13,187 nt of DNA from Pseudomonadota bacterium (lineage in GTDB: Bacteria > Pseudomonadota > Alphaproteobacteria > Rhizobiales > Hyphomicrobiaceae). A program made the translations under genes and the position numbers. The stretch covers positions 1 to 13,187 of the forward strand of contig JAEYPL010000158.1 of the NCBI GenBank assembly GCA_023410905.1, read 5' to 3'. This document shows, one piece after another, positions 5,524 through 13,080 of the stretch. Under the pieces are notes generated by a model. It ran no database searches. It was not told the DNA's origin and saw nothing but the letters and a program-made list of their open reading frames with translations. The stretch's first letter is position 1. Every line of letters starts with the position of its first letter.

Positions 5524-6372
5524 ATGGACATCGCGCTCGCACGCACGTTCCTGATGATCGCGGAGACCGGCAGCTTCATCGAAGCAGGACGCCGAATGAA
5601 CGTCACGCAATCGACGGTTTCGTCACGCGTGCGCAATCTTGAATCGCTTCTCGGACGTCAGCTCTTCGAGCGTTCGAAGGTCGGCGCGCAGATCACGCCG
5701 GCCGGCGAACAGTTCCAGAAGCACGCGCTGGCGATGGTCCGCGTATGGCAGCAAGCCCAGCTAGACGTGGGTTTTTCGGGCCAGCACGACCAGCATCTCG
5801 CCGTCGGCGCGGAGGCGACGTTGTGGCAGGGCTTGCTCGTCTCGTGGATCGCAAATCTCAAGGCCGCTTATCCGGAGCTGGCACTCACCGCGGTCACCGA
5901 CACCGGTCCGATGCTGACCCAGCGACTGCTCGATGGCACGCTCGACGTCGCCGTCGTCTATCAACCGCTGCAGTCGCCGGGACTTCTCATCGAGCATCTT
6001 TTCGAGGAGGAACTCGTGCTCGTTTCCTCCGGTCGCGGTGATGCACGACGGCGAACGGACGACTACATTCTTGTGGATTGGGGGCCGGATTTTCGCGAAG
6101 ACCATGCCATGGCGTTCCCCAAACGCGCAGGCGCACGCCTCACGCTCGACATCGGCCCGATGGCCGTCGACTACCTCCTCAACAACGAAGGATCGGGCTA
6201 TCTGCCGCAACGCCTCGTGCGCGGGCACCTCTCGCGCGGGCGCCTGAAGCTCGTCGCGCGGGCCCGAAAGTTTACGGTGCCGGTCGGCGCGCTTTATCCG
6301 GAGTCACGCGAAGAATCCGACTTCGGGCCCATTCTCGACAGCCTGCGCGCGCGCGTGGCGCGGTATGCATAG
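5524..6372 (+). CDS. LysR-family transcriptional regulator
   Basis: This is a 282-residue DNA-binding regulator with the standard LysR layout. A winged helix-turn-helix fills residues 1-63 (ARTFLMIAETGSFIEAGRRM, then VTQSTVSSRVRNLE, wing LLGRQLFER and TPAGEQF). A linker helix covers about 65-88. A periplasmic-binding-protein-like effector domain follows (about 90-282) with the typical LDGTLDVAVVYQP and EELVLVSS segments. The ligand cannot be read from sequence. The ribosome binding site is weak (GAGAG about 10 nt before the ATG). A palindromic candidate operator lies at 5467-5483. The gene is divergent from the histone-like gene and 155 nt upstream of, and co-oriented with, the RraA-like cluster, which it may control. 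Confidence 0.9.
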   Translation: MDIALARTFLMIAETGSFIEAGRRMNVTQSTVSSRVRNLESLLGRQLFERSKVGAQITPAGEQFQKHALAMVRVWQQAQLDVGFSGQHDQHLAVGAEATLWQGLLVSWIANLKAAYPELALTAVTDTGPMLTQRLLDGTLDVAVVYQPLQSPGLLIEHLFEEELVLVSSGRGDARRRTDDYILVDWGPDFREDHAMAFPKRAGARLTLDIGPMAVDYLLNNEGSGYLPQRLVRGHLSRGRLKLVARARKFTVPVGALYPESREESDFGPILDSLRARVARYA

Positions 6373-6527
6373 TATTTACGGCCTAGCGGCCGGCGGGCAG
6401 TCGCGCGCTCATGAAGAGGTGTCGGCACTTACCGGCGCGGTGCTGCTGAGAGGTTTCCATCGCAATCGTCGCGCCGCCCGCTGTATGTTTCGTTCGCTGT
6501 AACAATAAACAAATGAGGAACGCCGCA

Positions 6528-7247
6528 ATGAGCACGACGCTCACACCCGAGAACCGCGAGAAGCTGAAGAAGATCAGCGTCGCCACGATCACGACGGCGC
6601 TCTTCAAGCGCAACTTCCGCAATCAGTTCATCCAGGATGTCCGTCCCGTCGGCACGAAGGCGCCGCCGATGGTCGGTGAGGCCTACACGCTGCGCTACAT
6701 CCCGGCGCGCGAGGATCTCGACCACATCGGCGTCTTCGAGGATCGCTCCCATCCGCAGCGCCGCACGATTGAAGACTGCCCGCCGGGTCACGTGCTCGTG
6801 ATCGACAGCCGCAAGGATGCGAAAGCCGCATCCGCAGGCGGCATCCTGATCACGCGCCTCATGATGCGCGGCGCAGCGGGCATCGTCACCGATGGCGGCT
6901 TCCGTGATTGCCCAGAGATCGCGGAGATGGAGTTCCCCGTCTATCAGAACCGCCCCGCGCCGCCGACCAACCTCACGCGCCAACGCGCCATCGATATCAA
7001 CGTCCCCATCGGCTGTGGCGATGCGCCCGTTTTCCCGGGCGACATCATGGTCGGTGACGGCGAAGGCGTGGTCGTCATTCCTGCCCATCTCGCCAACGAG
7101 ATCGCCGAGGAAGGCCACGAGATGACCGCCTACGAGGATTTCGTCCTGGAGAAGGTGCGCGAGGGCCGCGGCATATTCGGTCTCTACCCGGGCGATGCCG
7201 AGACCAAGATCGAGTTTGCCGCATGGCGCAAGGCGAACGGTCGTTGA
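6528..7247 (+). CDS. RraA / HMG-aldolase family protein
   Basis: These 239 residues match the long alphaproteobacterial branch of the RraA-like family. Some relatives are metal-dependent 4-hydroxy-4-methyl-2-oxoglutarate or carboxy-hydroxy-oxoadipate aldolases; others are dehydratase-like or inhibit RNase E. The core motif GAAGIVTDGGFRD (115-127) supplies the Arg126 and Asp127 expected to bind substrate and metal. A Gly loop is at AASAGGILITRL (100-111), and GDIMVGDGEGVVVIP (171-185) closes the beta-sandwich core. Despite the common name, a catabolic lyase or decarboxylase is more likely than RNase control, given the acyl-CoA neighbours. GAGGAA (6515-6520) 7 nt upstream selects ATG 6528 over the ATG at 6513, which overlaps that site. 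The next gene starts 11 nt after the stop. Confidence 0.85.
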   Translation: MSTTLTPENREKLKKISVATITTALFKRNFRNQFIQDVRPVGTKAPPMVGEAYTLRYIPAREDLDHIGVFEDRSHPQRRTIEDCPPGHVLVIDSRKDAKAASAGGILITRLMMRGAAGIVTDGGFRDCPEIAEMEFPVYQNRPAPPTNLTRQRAIDINVPIGCGDAPVFPGDIMVGDGEGVVVIPAHLANEIAEEGHEMTAYEDFVLEKVREGRGIFGLYPGDAETKIEFAAWRKANGR

Positions 7248-7258
7248 GTGAGCGCGCA

Positions 7259-8359
7259 ATGAGCCAACAAGTCACCAGCGCTGGCCTCGTGCAGGGCGTG
7301 CCGCCTTCGGAAAGCGCGCCCCGCACCGTCGCCGACTTCTATCATGCGTATTTCACCGGACTGATCCTGACGCTGGTCAGCCGCCGCGGCAGCCCGGACG
7401 CGGCGCGCTGGATGCACGCCGTGTTCCGCCACCAGCACCACGAGAAGTTCCTCTCGAGCTTCGAGAAGCTGGGGCTTGCCGGAATGCCGCACGCGGTCGC
7501 CTGCGCGGCCTATCACTACCTCTCGAACAGCATTGGCGGCGTTGGCGTAGAGTTCATGAGGGAGAGCGACCGCAAGGCGTGGGTACGTTTTGTTCCGCCG
7601 CGCTGGATCTACATGGGCGCGGCCATCTGCGGCGTGCCGAGCGAAGTCTCACGCGGCTTCCTCACGGGCTGGTACGCGCAGAATGGCGTCTCGCTCAAGA
7701 ACCCGCGTCTCGGGTTCGTCTGCACGGCGCAGACCGTCGATGGCCAGCACGGTCTCGCCGGTTACTTCAAGGAATACGACCACGATCTCACACCGGACGA
7801 GCGCCTCGTCTTCCGCCCCGGCGAGATGCCGCCGCCCTTTGATCCGGATGCCGCACCGCGTTTACCGGCTGGCGATTGGTCACCGGAACGCCTCGCGCGC
7901 GCCTATCGCAACTACGCGATGGAGTATGTCCGCTCGGGCCTGCCACGGCTCATGGAGCTGTTCGGTGAGACCGAGGGCGCCCATCTCGGGCATCTCACAG
8001 GCCGCATGATCGGCGCTCAATTCTATAAGGAGATAGCGGGCACGGCGGGTGTCCAGAAGGATGATGCGGAAGCGCTGGCATACCTGCTCGCATGGATCGC
8101 GGAGGGCGAAGGCGATAGCGCGACGGTCACGCGCGAGGGCGATATCGTGCTGCTCTCACGCACGGGATGGCGGCTCATGCGCGGTATTGCCAATCCCTCC
8201 CCCGGCGTGATGGATGCCTGGAACGGCCTCATCGAGGGCCTCGCCATGGTTCACAATCGCTTTCTGACCATCGATCTCATCGAACGCGTTGATCACGGCG
8301 CACCGCAGACCGTCTGGCGGATACGCGAGCGGAAGGCCGGAGATGTGGTGATCGGCTAG
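7259..8359 (+). CDS. Unrecognised 366-aa protein in acyl-CoA dehydrogenase cluster
   Basis: I cannot assign a named family. The protein is soluble, with no signal peptide or clear membrane segment. The N-terminal part (about 20-90) is helical and rich in His and aromatic residues (TVADFYHAYFTG, AVFRHQHHEKF). A central region (about 90-175) has conserved-looking stretches around YHYLSNSIGGVGVEF, RFVPPRWIY and the GFLTGWYAQNG-to-GYFKEYD block. That last block loosely recalls the final domain of L-2-amino-thiazoline-4-carboxylate hydrolase-like proteins, which is weak inference. The C-terminal half (about 210-360) is mixed helix/strand and ends in basic residues. The ATG at 7259 avoids overlap with the upstream gene; its ribosome binding site is weak, so translation may be coupled to the gene ending 11 nt before. 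Gene order suggests a role in the same degradation pathway. Confidence 0.8.
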   Translation: MSQQVTSAGLVQGVPPSESAPRTVADFYHAYFTGLILTLVSRRGSPDAARWMHAVFRHQHHEKFLSSFEKLGLAGMPHAVACAAYHYLSNSIGGVGVEFMRESDRKAWVRFVPPRWIYMGAAICGVPSEVSRGFLTGWYAQNGVSLKNPRLGFVCTAQTVDGQHGLAGYFKEYDHDLTPDERLVFRPGEMPPPFDPDAAPRLPAGDWSPERLARAYRNYAMEYVRSGLPRLMELFGETEGAHLGHLTGRMIGAQFYKEIAGTAGVQKDDAEALAYLLAWIAEGEGDSATVTREGDIVLLSRTGWRLMRGIANPSPGVMDAWNGLIEGLAMVHNRFLTIDLIERVDHGAPQTVWRIRERKAGDVVIG

Positions 8360-8377
8360 TCGGCGCTCGGCATTGTC

Positions 8378-8405
8378 CCTTCTCCCCGCAAGCGCGGGGA
8401 GAAGG
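8378..8405. repeat. Intergenic palindrome, CTTCTCCCCGC type
   Basis: CCTTCTCCCCGC (8378-8389) and GCGGGGAGAAGG (8394-8405) form a perfect 12-bp stem with an AAGC loop. It starts 18 nt after the stop of the unrecognised gene. Repeats with this core are frequent between genes in Hyphomicrobiales (family knowledge). It lacks a T-run, so it could be a mobile palindromic repeat, an mRNA-stabilising structure or a partial terminator splitting the cluster. Confidence 0.65.
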
Positions 8406-8520
8406 AGAAGATGAGCCATGCGGCGATGCCTCGCGCAGGCGCACCAATTCGCACTTGTCGCGCTCGCCACCGCGGGCTTACTCACTCCAACGACGAGCAC
8501 AACAGGAGGAGCCGCCCGCC

Positions 8521-9669
8521 ATGCCGGAGTTTCGCTTCGCGCCGGTGCAGATGCCGCCGGCCGCGACAAAACTGAGAGCCGAAGTGCGTGCCTTTCTCGA
8601 CGAGGAAAAGGCCAAGGGCACATTCGCACCGACCGTCGGCGCCATGGTGGCCGCCGATCCCGCCTTCAGCGCCCGCCTCGGCGCGCAGGGTTATCTCGGC
8701 ATGACATGGCCCAAGCAGTACGGCGGTCATGAGCGCTCGGCACTCGAACGCTATGTCGTCGTCGAGGAATTGCTCGCTGCAGGCTCGCCGGTCATGGCGC
8801 ACTGGATTGCCGACCGCCAGAGCGGGCCGCAGATCCTCAAGCACGGCGCCGATCGCGTAAAGAAGATGATCCTGCCCGAGATCGCGGCGGGTCGCTGCTT
8901 CTTCGCCATCGGCATGAGCGAGCCCGATACGGGCTCCGATCTCGCCAGCGTCAAGACGCGCGCCGTGCCGGTCGAAGGCGGCTTCCGCGTGACGGGCCGC
9001 AAGGTGTGGACGAGCTACGCGCACATGGCGCACTACGTCATTGCTCTCGTGCGCACGGGCGGACGCCCCGAGGATCGCCATGTCGGGCTGACGCAGCTCA
9101 TTGTCGACATGAAGTCGCCGGGCATCGAAGTCCGGCCGATCATCAATGTGTATGGATCGCACGAGTTCAACGAAGTGACTTTCGACGATGTGTTCGTGCC
9201 GGAGGACATGAGCGTCGGCGGCATCGGTAATGGCTGGGCCATGGTGACATCCGAGCTGGCCTTCGAGCGTTCGGGACCAGACCGCTTCATGTCCACCTAT
9301 CCCCTGCTGGTCGAGGCTTTCCGCGAGATTGGCGAGAGCCCGAACGCGAGCGAAGCTGCCGAACTCGGCCGTCTCGTCGCGCACCTCGCAACGCTTCGGC
9401 GCATGTCGGGCTCGATTGCGGGAATGCTCAACGAGGGCAAGTCGCCGGTGACGGAGGCGGCGCTGGTGAAAGACCTCGGCACGACCTTCGAGCAGTCCAT
9501 CCCGGAGATCACGCGGCGTATTCTGCCGCTGGAACCGCGCGGTGGCGGCAATGGCGGTTATGACGATCTTCAGCAGCTCGCGCAGATGCAGGCGCCTTGC
9601 TACTCGATCCGCGGCGGTACGCGCGAAATCCTGCGCGGCATGATTGCACGGGGGCTCGGCCTCAGATGA
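8521..9669 (+). CDS. Acyl-CoA dehydrogenase, catalytic (alpha) subunit
   Basis: This 382-residue FAD-dependent dehydrogenase of the FadE type should introduce an alpha-beta double bond into an unknown acyl-CoA. It has an N-terminal helical domain (about 10-125), the middle-domain signature FAIGMSEPDTGSDLAS (128-143), a beta domain, and SELAFERSGPDR (244-255). The last motif puts Glu249 at the helix-G catalytic position used by isovaleryl- and long-chain-type enzymes. The C-terminal site reads YSIRGGTREI (361-370), with Gly instead of the medium-chain Glu, consistent with Glu249 as base. AGGAGG (8504-8509) lies 11 nt before the chosen ATG. The stop overlaps the next start by 4 nt, implying translational coupling with the partner below. 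Close relatives act on branched, cyclic or steroid side-chain CoA esters; the substrate here is unknown. Confidence 0.9.
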   Translation: MPEFRFAPVQMPPAATKLRAEVRAFLDEEKAKGTFAPTVGAMVAADPAFSARLGAQGYLGMTWPKQYGGHERSALERYVVVEELLAAGSPVMAHWIADRQSGPQILKHGADRVKKMILPEIAAGRCFFAIGMSEPDTGSDLASVKTRAVPVEGGFRVTGRKVWTSYAHMAHYVIALVRTGGRPEDRHVGLTQLIVDMKSPGIEVRPIINVYGSHEFNEVTFDDVFVPEDMSVGGIGNGWAMVTSELAFERSGPDRFMSTYPLLVEAFREIGESPNASEAAELGRLVAHLATLRRMSGSIAGMLNEGKSPVTEAALVKDLGTTFEQSIPEITRRILPLEPRGGGNGGYDDLQQLAQMQAPCYSIRGGTREILRGMIARGLGLR

Positions 9670-10676
9670 GCAACGAAACAGAAGACGGCGTGCGCGATCT
9701 CATGCTGCGGTCGCTCGATCGCATCGTCGAGGAAAAGGCCGAAGGCGCCGCGCAGAAGGCAGATGGCAAGCCGGGTATTCCAGCGGATCTGTGGACTGTT
9801 CTCGAAGAAGCGGGCATGACCGCGCTCGGCGAGGAGAACGAGGGCGACCTCGGGCTCGGCAATGCTGCGGCACTCATCGAACGCGCGGCCTATCACACAC
9901 TGCCGGTGCCGCTTGCCGAGACCATTCTCGCGCGCCGACTGCTCGCCAAAGCAAGTATCGAAATTCCCGATGGTAGCTTGTCGGTGGCGCCGCCATCAGC
10001 CAGCCGCGAGGGCCGGGCCGCGGGCGTGCCATGGGCCAGCTCGGCGGTTGGAGTTGTGGTCGCAACCGGTCCCGACATGATCGCCCTGGTCGATGCCCGC
10101 GAAGCGTCGGCGCCCGGCTTCAATATGGCCGGCGAACCGCGCGAGAGCATCGATCTCGGCCGGGCCAAGGTCATCGCCTCGGCCAGACTTACTGATGCAC
10201 CAGGGATTGTGGAGGCCGAGGGGGCCCTGATCCGCGCCGTTCAGATCTCGGGCGGCATGTCGCGGGTGCTGGAGCACGGCCTCACCTGGGCCAACGACCG
10301 CGTTCAGTTCGGCCGGCCCATTGCCCGTTTCCAGGCCATCCAGCACCTCATGGCCGAACTGGCGGCCGAAGCGGCGGCAGGCAGCGCATCCGCCCTCATG
10401 GCCGTCGAAGCCATGGCCGAGCGCGGCGACCGCCTCTCGGCAGCCATCGCCAAGGCGCGGACGGGCGAGGCCGCCGGTCGCGTGTGCGCCATCGCGCACG
10501 AGGTGTTCGGCGCCATGGGCTTTACCCAGGAGCACACACTTCATTATGCGACGCGGCGGCTCTGGAGCTGGCGCAATGAGTTCGGCTCGGAGGTGCATTG
10601 GCAGGCGGAGATCGGCCGCACCATTGCCGCGGGCGGCGCCGACAATCTCTGGACAACCCTGACGGCGCATGGCTGA
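9666..10676 (+). CDS. Acyl-CoA dehydrogenase-like beta subunit lacking the catalytic Glu
   Basis: This 336-residue acyl-CoA dehydrogenase fold is shorter than a full enzyme and probably the structural partner of the gene before it. The helical N-domain (about 8-100) and reduced beta domain (about 105-180) are divergent. The C-domain keeps the FAD/dimer signature DRVQFGRPIARFQAIQH (211-227) and HEVFGAMGFTQEH (278-290). Where active enzymes have YERAVLAGG, this protein has LIRAVQISGG, so Ile189 replaces the helix-G Glu. The C-terminal site (RRLWSWRNEF, 297-306) has no YEGT motif either. In heterotetrameric alpha2beta2 dehydrogenases such partners help bind FAD but lack the base (family knowledge). 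It starts at the ATGA overlap with the alpha gene. Confidence 0.88.
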   Translation: MSNETEDGVRDLMLRSLDRIVEEKAEGAAQKADGKPGIPADLWTVLEEAGMTALGEENEGDLGLGNAAALIERAAYHTLPVPLAETILARRLLAKASIEIPDGSLSVAPPSASREGRAAGVPWASSAVGVVVATGPDMIALVDAREASAPGFNMAGEPRESIDLGRAKVIASARLTDAPGIVEAEGALIRAVQISGGMSRVLEHGLTWANDRVQFGRPIARFQAIQHLMAELAAEAAAGSASALMAVEAMAERGDRLSAAIAKARTGEAAGRVCAIAHEVFGAMGFTQEHTLHYATRRLWSWRNEFGSEVHWQAEIGRTIAAGGADNLWTTLTAHG

Positions 10677-10763
10677 GAGGCGCCCGCCCCGTCGCGGAAA
10701 GACCAGATAGGCCTTGCGCGGCGGGACTGCTCTCCGCCAACTTAGATAAAGACCAATGACGTG

Positions 10764-10788
10764 GTTCACGCCCCAGATCATCGTGAAC
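10764..10788. promoter_or_regulatory. Palindrome before denD, candidate operator
   Basis: GTTCACG (10764-10770) and CGTGAAC (10782-10788) are perfect complements with an 11-nt spacer, ending 34 nt before the denD ATG. Half-sites one to two helical turns apart upstream of a start are typical of dimeric regulator sites (GntR, LacI, DeoR or IclR types). It could instead be an mRNA leader hairpin overlapping no ribosome binding site. Confidence 0.45.
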
Positions 10789-10822
10789 GGGGCGAAGGGA
10801 TACGCGCGGGAGGAAATCCAAA

Positions 10823-11797
10823 ATGAAAGTTCTCATCATCGGCGGCGCCGGCATGGTCGGGCGCAAGCTCGCCGAACGCCTTGCCAAGGACGGCACGCTC
10901 GGCGGCAAGCCGATTTCGTCGCTGGCACTTTACGACGTGGTGCCGCCGCAGAAGCCGGCCGGCGCATCTTTCCCCGTCGAGATCACCACCGGCGATTTCC
11001 CAGCCCCCGGCGAGAGCGACAAGCTCGTCGCCAACAAGCCCGATGTGATCTTCCATCTGGCGGCGATCGTCTCCGGCGAAGCCGAGCAGGAGTTCGACAA
11101 GGGCTATCGCATCAACCTGCACGGCACGATGAACCTGCTCGAAAGCGTGCGCAAAGCGGGGAACAAGCCGCGTCTCGTTTTCACGAGCTCGATCGCGGTG
11201 TTCGGCGCACCATTTCCCGAGAAAATCGGCGATGAGTTCTTCCAGACGCCGCTCACGTCCTACGGCACGCAGAAGGCTATCGGCGAGCTGCTGATCTCCG
11301 ACTACACGCGCAAGGGAATGCTGGACGGTATCTCTATCCGGCTGCCCACCATTTGCGTGCGCCCGGGCGCGCCGAACAAGGCCGCATCCGGCTTCTTCTC
11401 GAACATCATGCGCGAACCGCTCGCCGGCAAGGAGGCCGTGCTCCCAGTGTCCGAGGATGTCATGCACTGGCACGCTTCACCGCGCGCGGCCGTGGGCTTC
11501 CTGCTGCACGCGGCAACGATCGACGGCAACAAGATCGGCCCGCGTCGCGCACTTTCTATGCCTGGCCTCGCGGTAACGGTCGGCGAGCAGATCGCGGCCT
11601 TGAAGAAAGTCGCAGGCGACAAGGTCGTCGCACGCATCAAGCGCGAGCCCGATGACTTCATTCAGGGCATTGTCGCGGGCTGGCCGCGAAATTTCGATAC
11701 GCGCCGCGCGATCGAACTCGGCTTCAAGCCCGACGCGAGCTTCGAGGAAATCATTCGCATTCACATCGAGGACGAGCTCGGCGGCAAGATCGCCTGA
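10823..11797 (+). CDS. denD: D-erythronate dehydrogenase family protein (extended SDR)
   Basis: This is a 324-residue NAD-dependent extended short-chain dehydrogenase. DenD oxidises D-erythronate to 2-oxo-tetronate, which is then isomerised, phosphorylated and decarboxylated to dihydroxyacetone phosphate (family knowledge). The Rossmann motif GGAGMVG (7-13) and Asp38 at the end of beta-2 (LALYD) indicate NAD. The active site is TSSIAVFG (121-128) with YGTQK (Tyr147, Lys151). The stretches SIRLPTICVRPG, NKAASGFFSNI, VSEDVMHWHASPR and the HIEDELGG end are characteristic of DenD. GGAGG lies 9 nt before the ATG. No OtnI, OtnK/DtnK or OtnC gene is in the window, so the rest of the pathway must be elsewhere or the substrate differs. 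It is probably co-transcribed with the next gene, 31 nt downstream. Confidence 0.88.
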   Translation: MKVLIIGGAGMVGRKLAERLAKDGTLGGKPISSLALYDVVPPQKPAGASFPVEITTGDFPAPGESDKLVANKPDVIFHLAAIVSGEAEQEFDKGYRINLHGTMNLLESVRKAGNKPRLVFTSSIAVFGAPFPEKIGDEFFQTPLTSYGTQKAIGELLISDYTRKGMLDGISIRLPTICVRPGAPNKAASGFFSNIMREPLAGKEAVLPVSEDVMHWHASPRAAVGFLLHAATIDGNKIGPRRALSMPGLAVTVGEQIAALKKVAGDKVVARIKREPDDFIQGIVAGWPRNFDTRRAIELGFKPDASFEEIIRIHIEDELGGKIA

Positions 11798-11828
11798 GTA
11801 TCGGCCCGCAAGAAACGAGGACGAGATC

Positions 11829-12785
11829 ATGAGCAAACTGCAGGCCCTGCTGTATCTGTCGAACGCCAAGCCGTATCTGGATCGGCTGGCGGCGGACGGC
11901 CTGAACGAGCGCGTCGATTTCAAGGTCATCGCGACCGGCGAACAGGCGAGCGACGACGATCTCGCCAAGGCCGATATCCTTTTCGCTCCGGGCGTACCGC
12001 CGGGCACGCTCGGCAAGATGCCACGCCTCAAGGTCATCCAGTCGCTGACGGCGGGCGTCGATCACTGGCTCGCGCGCAAGGATCTGAAGCCCGAGCACAC
12101 GCTTATCGCCGCGCGCGGCACGCACCGCATCCAGGTGCCCGAGAACATTCTCGGCGCGCTGTTTCACATTACGAAACGGTATCACCAGATCGCGCTCAAT
12201 CAGGCCGAGAGCCGCTGGAATCGGAGTGTCTCCGACACGCTGGCCGGCAAGACGCTCGGCATCCTGGGGCTCGGCGCCATCGGCCAGGTGCTGGCGGCCA
12301 AGGCAGCGGCACTCGAAATGCGCGTCATCGGGACCAAGCGCACGCCCGAGCCCGTCGCGGGCGTCGAGAAGGTCTACAGCTTCGACGAGACAGATAAGGT
12401 GCTTGGCCAGAGCGATTATGTCGTCGTGCTGCTGCCGGTGACGCCGCTGACTGAAAACTTCATGAATTCGTCTCGAATTGCGAAGATGAAGCCGAGTGCC
12501 TGGCTGATCAACTTCGCGCGCGGGGCCATTATCGTCGACGCGGATCTCATCGCTGCTGTCAAAGCCAAGACGATCGCCGGCGCAGTACTGGATGTGTTCC
12601 GCACCGAGCCCCTTCCGCCGGAAGATCCTTTCTGGACGACGCCGGGAATATACGTGCTTCCCCACATCGGCGGCTATCACCCGGAGCGGGACAGCTGGGT
12701 CGCCGAGCTGCTCTCGGACAATATCCGCCGCCACCTCGAAGGCCAGCCGCTGCGCGAGGTCGTGGACCGCGAACGGGGATACTGA
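11829..12785 (+). CDS. D-2-hydroxyacid dehydrogenase, probably NADP-preferring
   Basis: This 318-residue enzyme should interconvert a 2-oxoacid and the D-2-hydroxyacid; glyoxylate and hydroxypyruvate are common substrates of relatives, but specificity is not readable. The NAD(P) fold has GLGAIG (147-152). After beta-2 the sequence is GTKR (168-171), with basic residues instead of an acidic one, favouring NADP. The catalytic triad is present: Arg231 (NFARGAII), Glu260 (FRTEPLP) and His279 (LPHIGGY). The Arg-Gly loop and PHIGGY variant resemble glyoxylate/hydroxypyruvate reductase-like proteins rather than PGDH, and there is no C-terminal ACT domain. GAGG lies 8 nt before the ATG. Its place 31 nt after denD suggests shared handling of C3-C4 sugar acids. 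Confidence 0.88.
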   Translation: MSKLQALLYLSNAKPYLDRLAADGLNERVDFKVIATGEQASDDDLAKADILFAPGVPPGTLGKMPRLKVIQSLTAGVDHWLARKDLKPEHTLIAARGTHRIQVPENILGALFHITKRYHQIALNQAESRWNRSVSDTLAGKTLGILGLGAIGQVLAAKAAALEMRVIGTKRTPEPVAGVEKVYSFDETDKVLGQSDYVVVLLPVTPLTENFMNSSRIAKMKPSAWLINFARGAIIVDADLIAAVKAKTIAGAVLDVFRTEPLPPEDPFWTTPGIYVLPHIGGYHPERDSWVAELLSDNIRRHLEGQPLREVVDRERGY

Positions 12786-13080
12786 GCAGAGGGGCGCAAA
12801 GGCCGGGATATGGCGGCGATCTGTCGCGCGCATTGCCGGTGATCATGGCTCCCGTGAGGCTGAAACAACCGAAACGGAAAGTTGATGTAGGTCTGGGGCC
12901 GTGCTAGACGAACGCCCGTCATTCCGAGCATGGCGCCGCCGGTGTCGCAACCGAGCAGGCGCCGTGTACTATCCCCACGCATAGGGGCGGCAACGACCCG
13001 ATCGGGCCGACCGCGCACGGGCTGAGCGCCGGTCACGCGGCGCCGATGTTGAGCATTTTGAGAGGGGCAGAGCGCGAGCA
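12786..13080. other. Intergenic region upstream of atpH
   Basis: These 295 nt separate the hydroxyacid dehydrogenase stop from the ATP synthase operon and should contain the atp promoter. A weak candidate is TTGATG (12882-12887), 17 nt, TAGACG (12905-12910). A small CCCC-N7-GGGG hairpin (12973-12987) and the palindrome CCCGATCGGG (12997-13006) lie nearer atpH. No coding frame with a ribosome binding site is evident. Confidence 0.4.

Noticed and set aside
11751..12833. 360-codon open frame on the minus strand opposite the hydroxyacid dehydrogenase
   Set aside because: It is antisense to a gene with full catalytic motifs, has no recognisable domain, and is a typical product of high third-position GC. 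The same applies to long minus-strand frames at 6429-7259, 8482-9384, 9996-10781 and 10778-11473.
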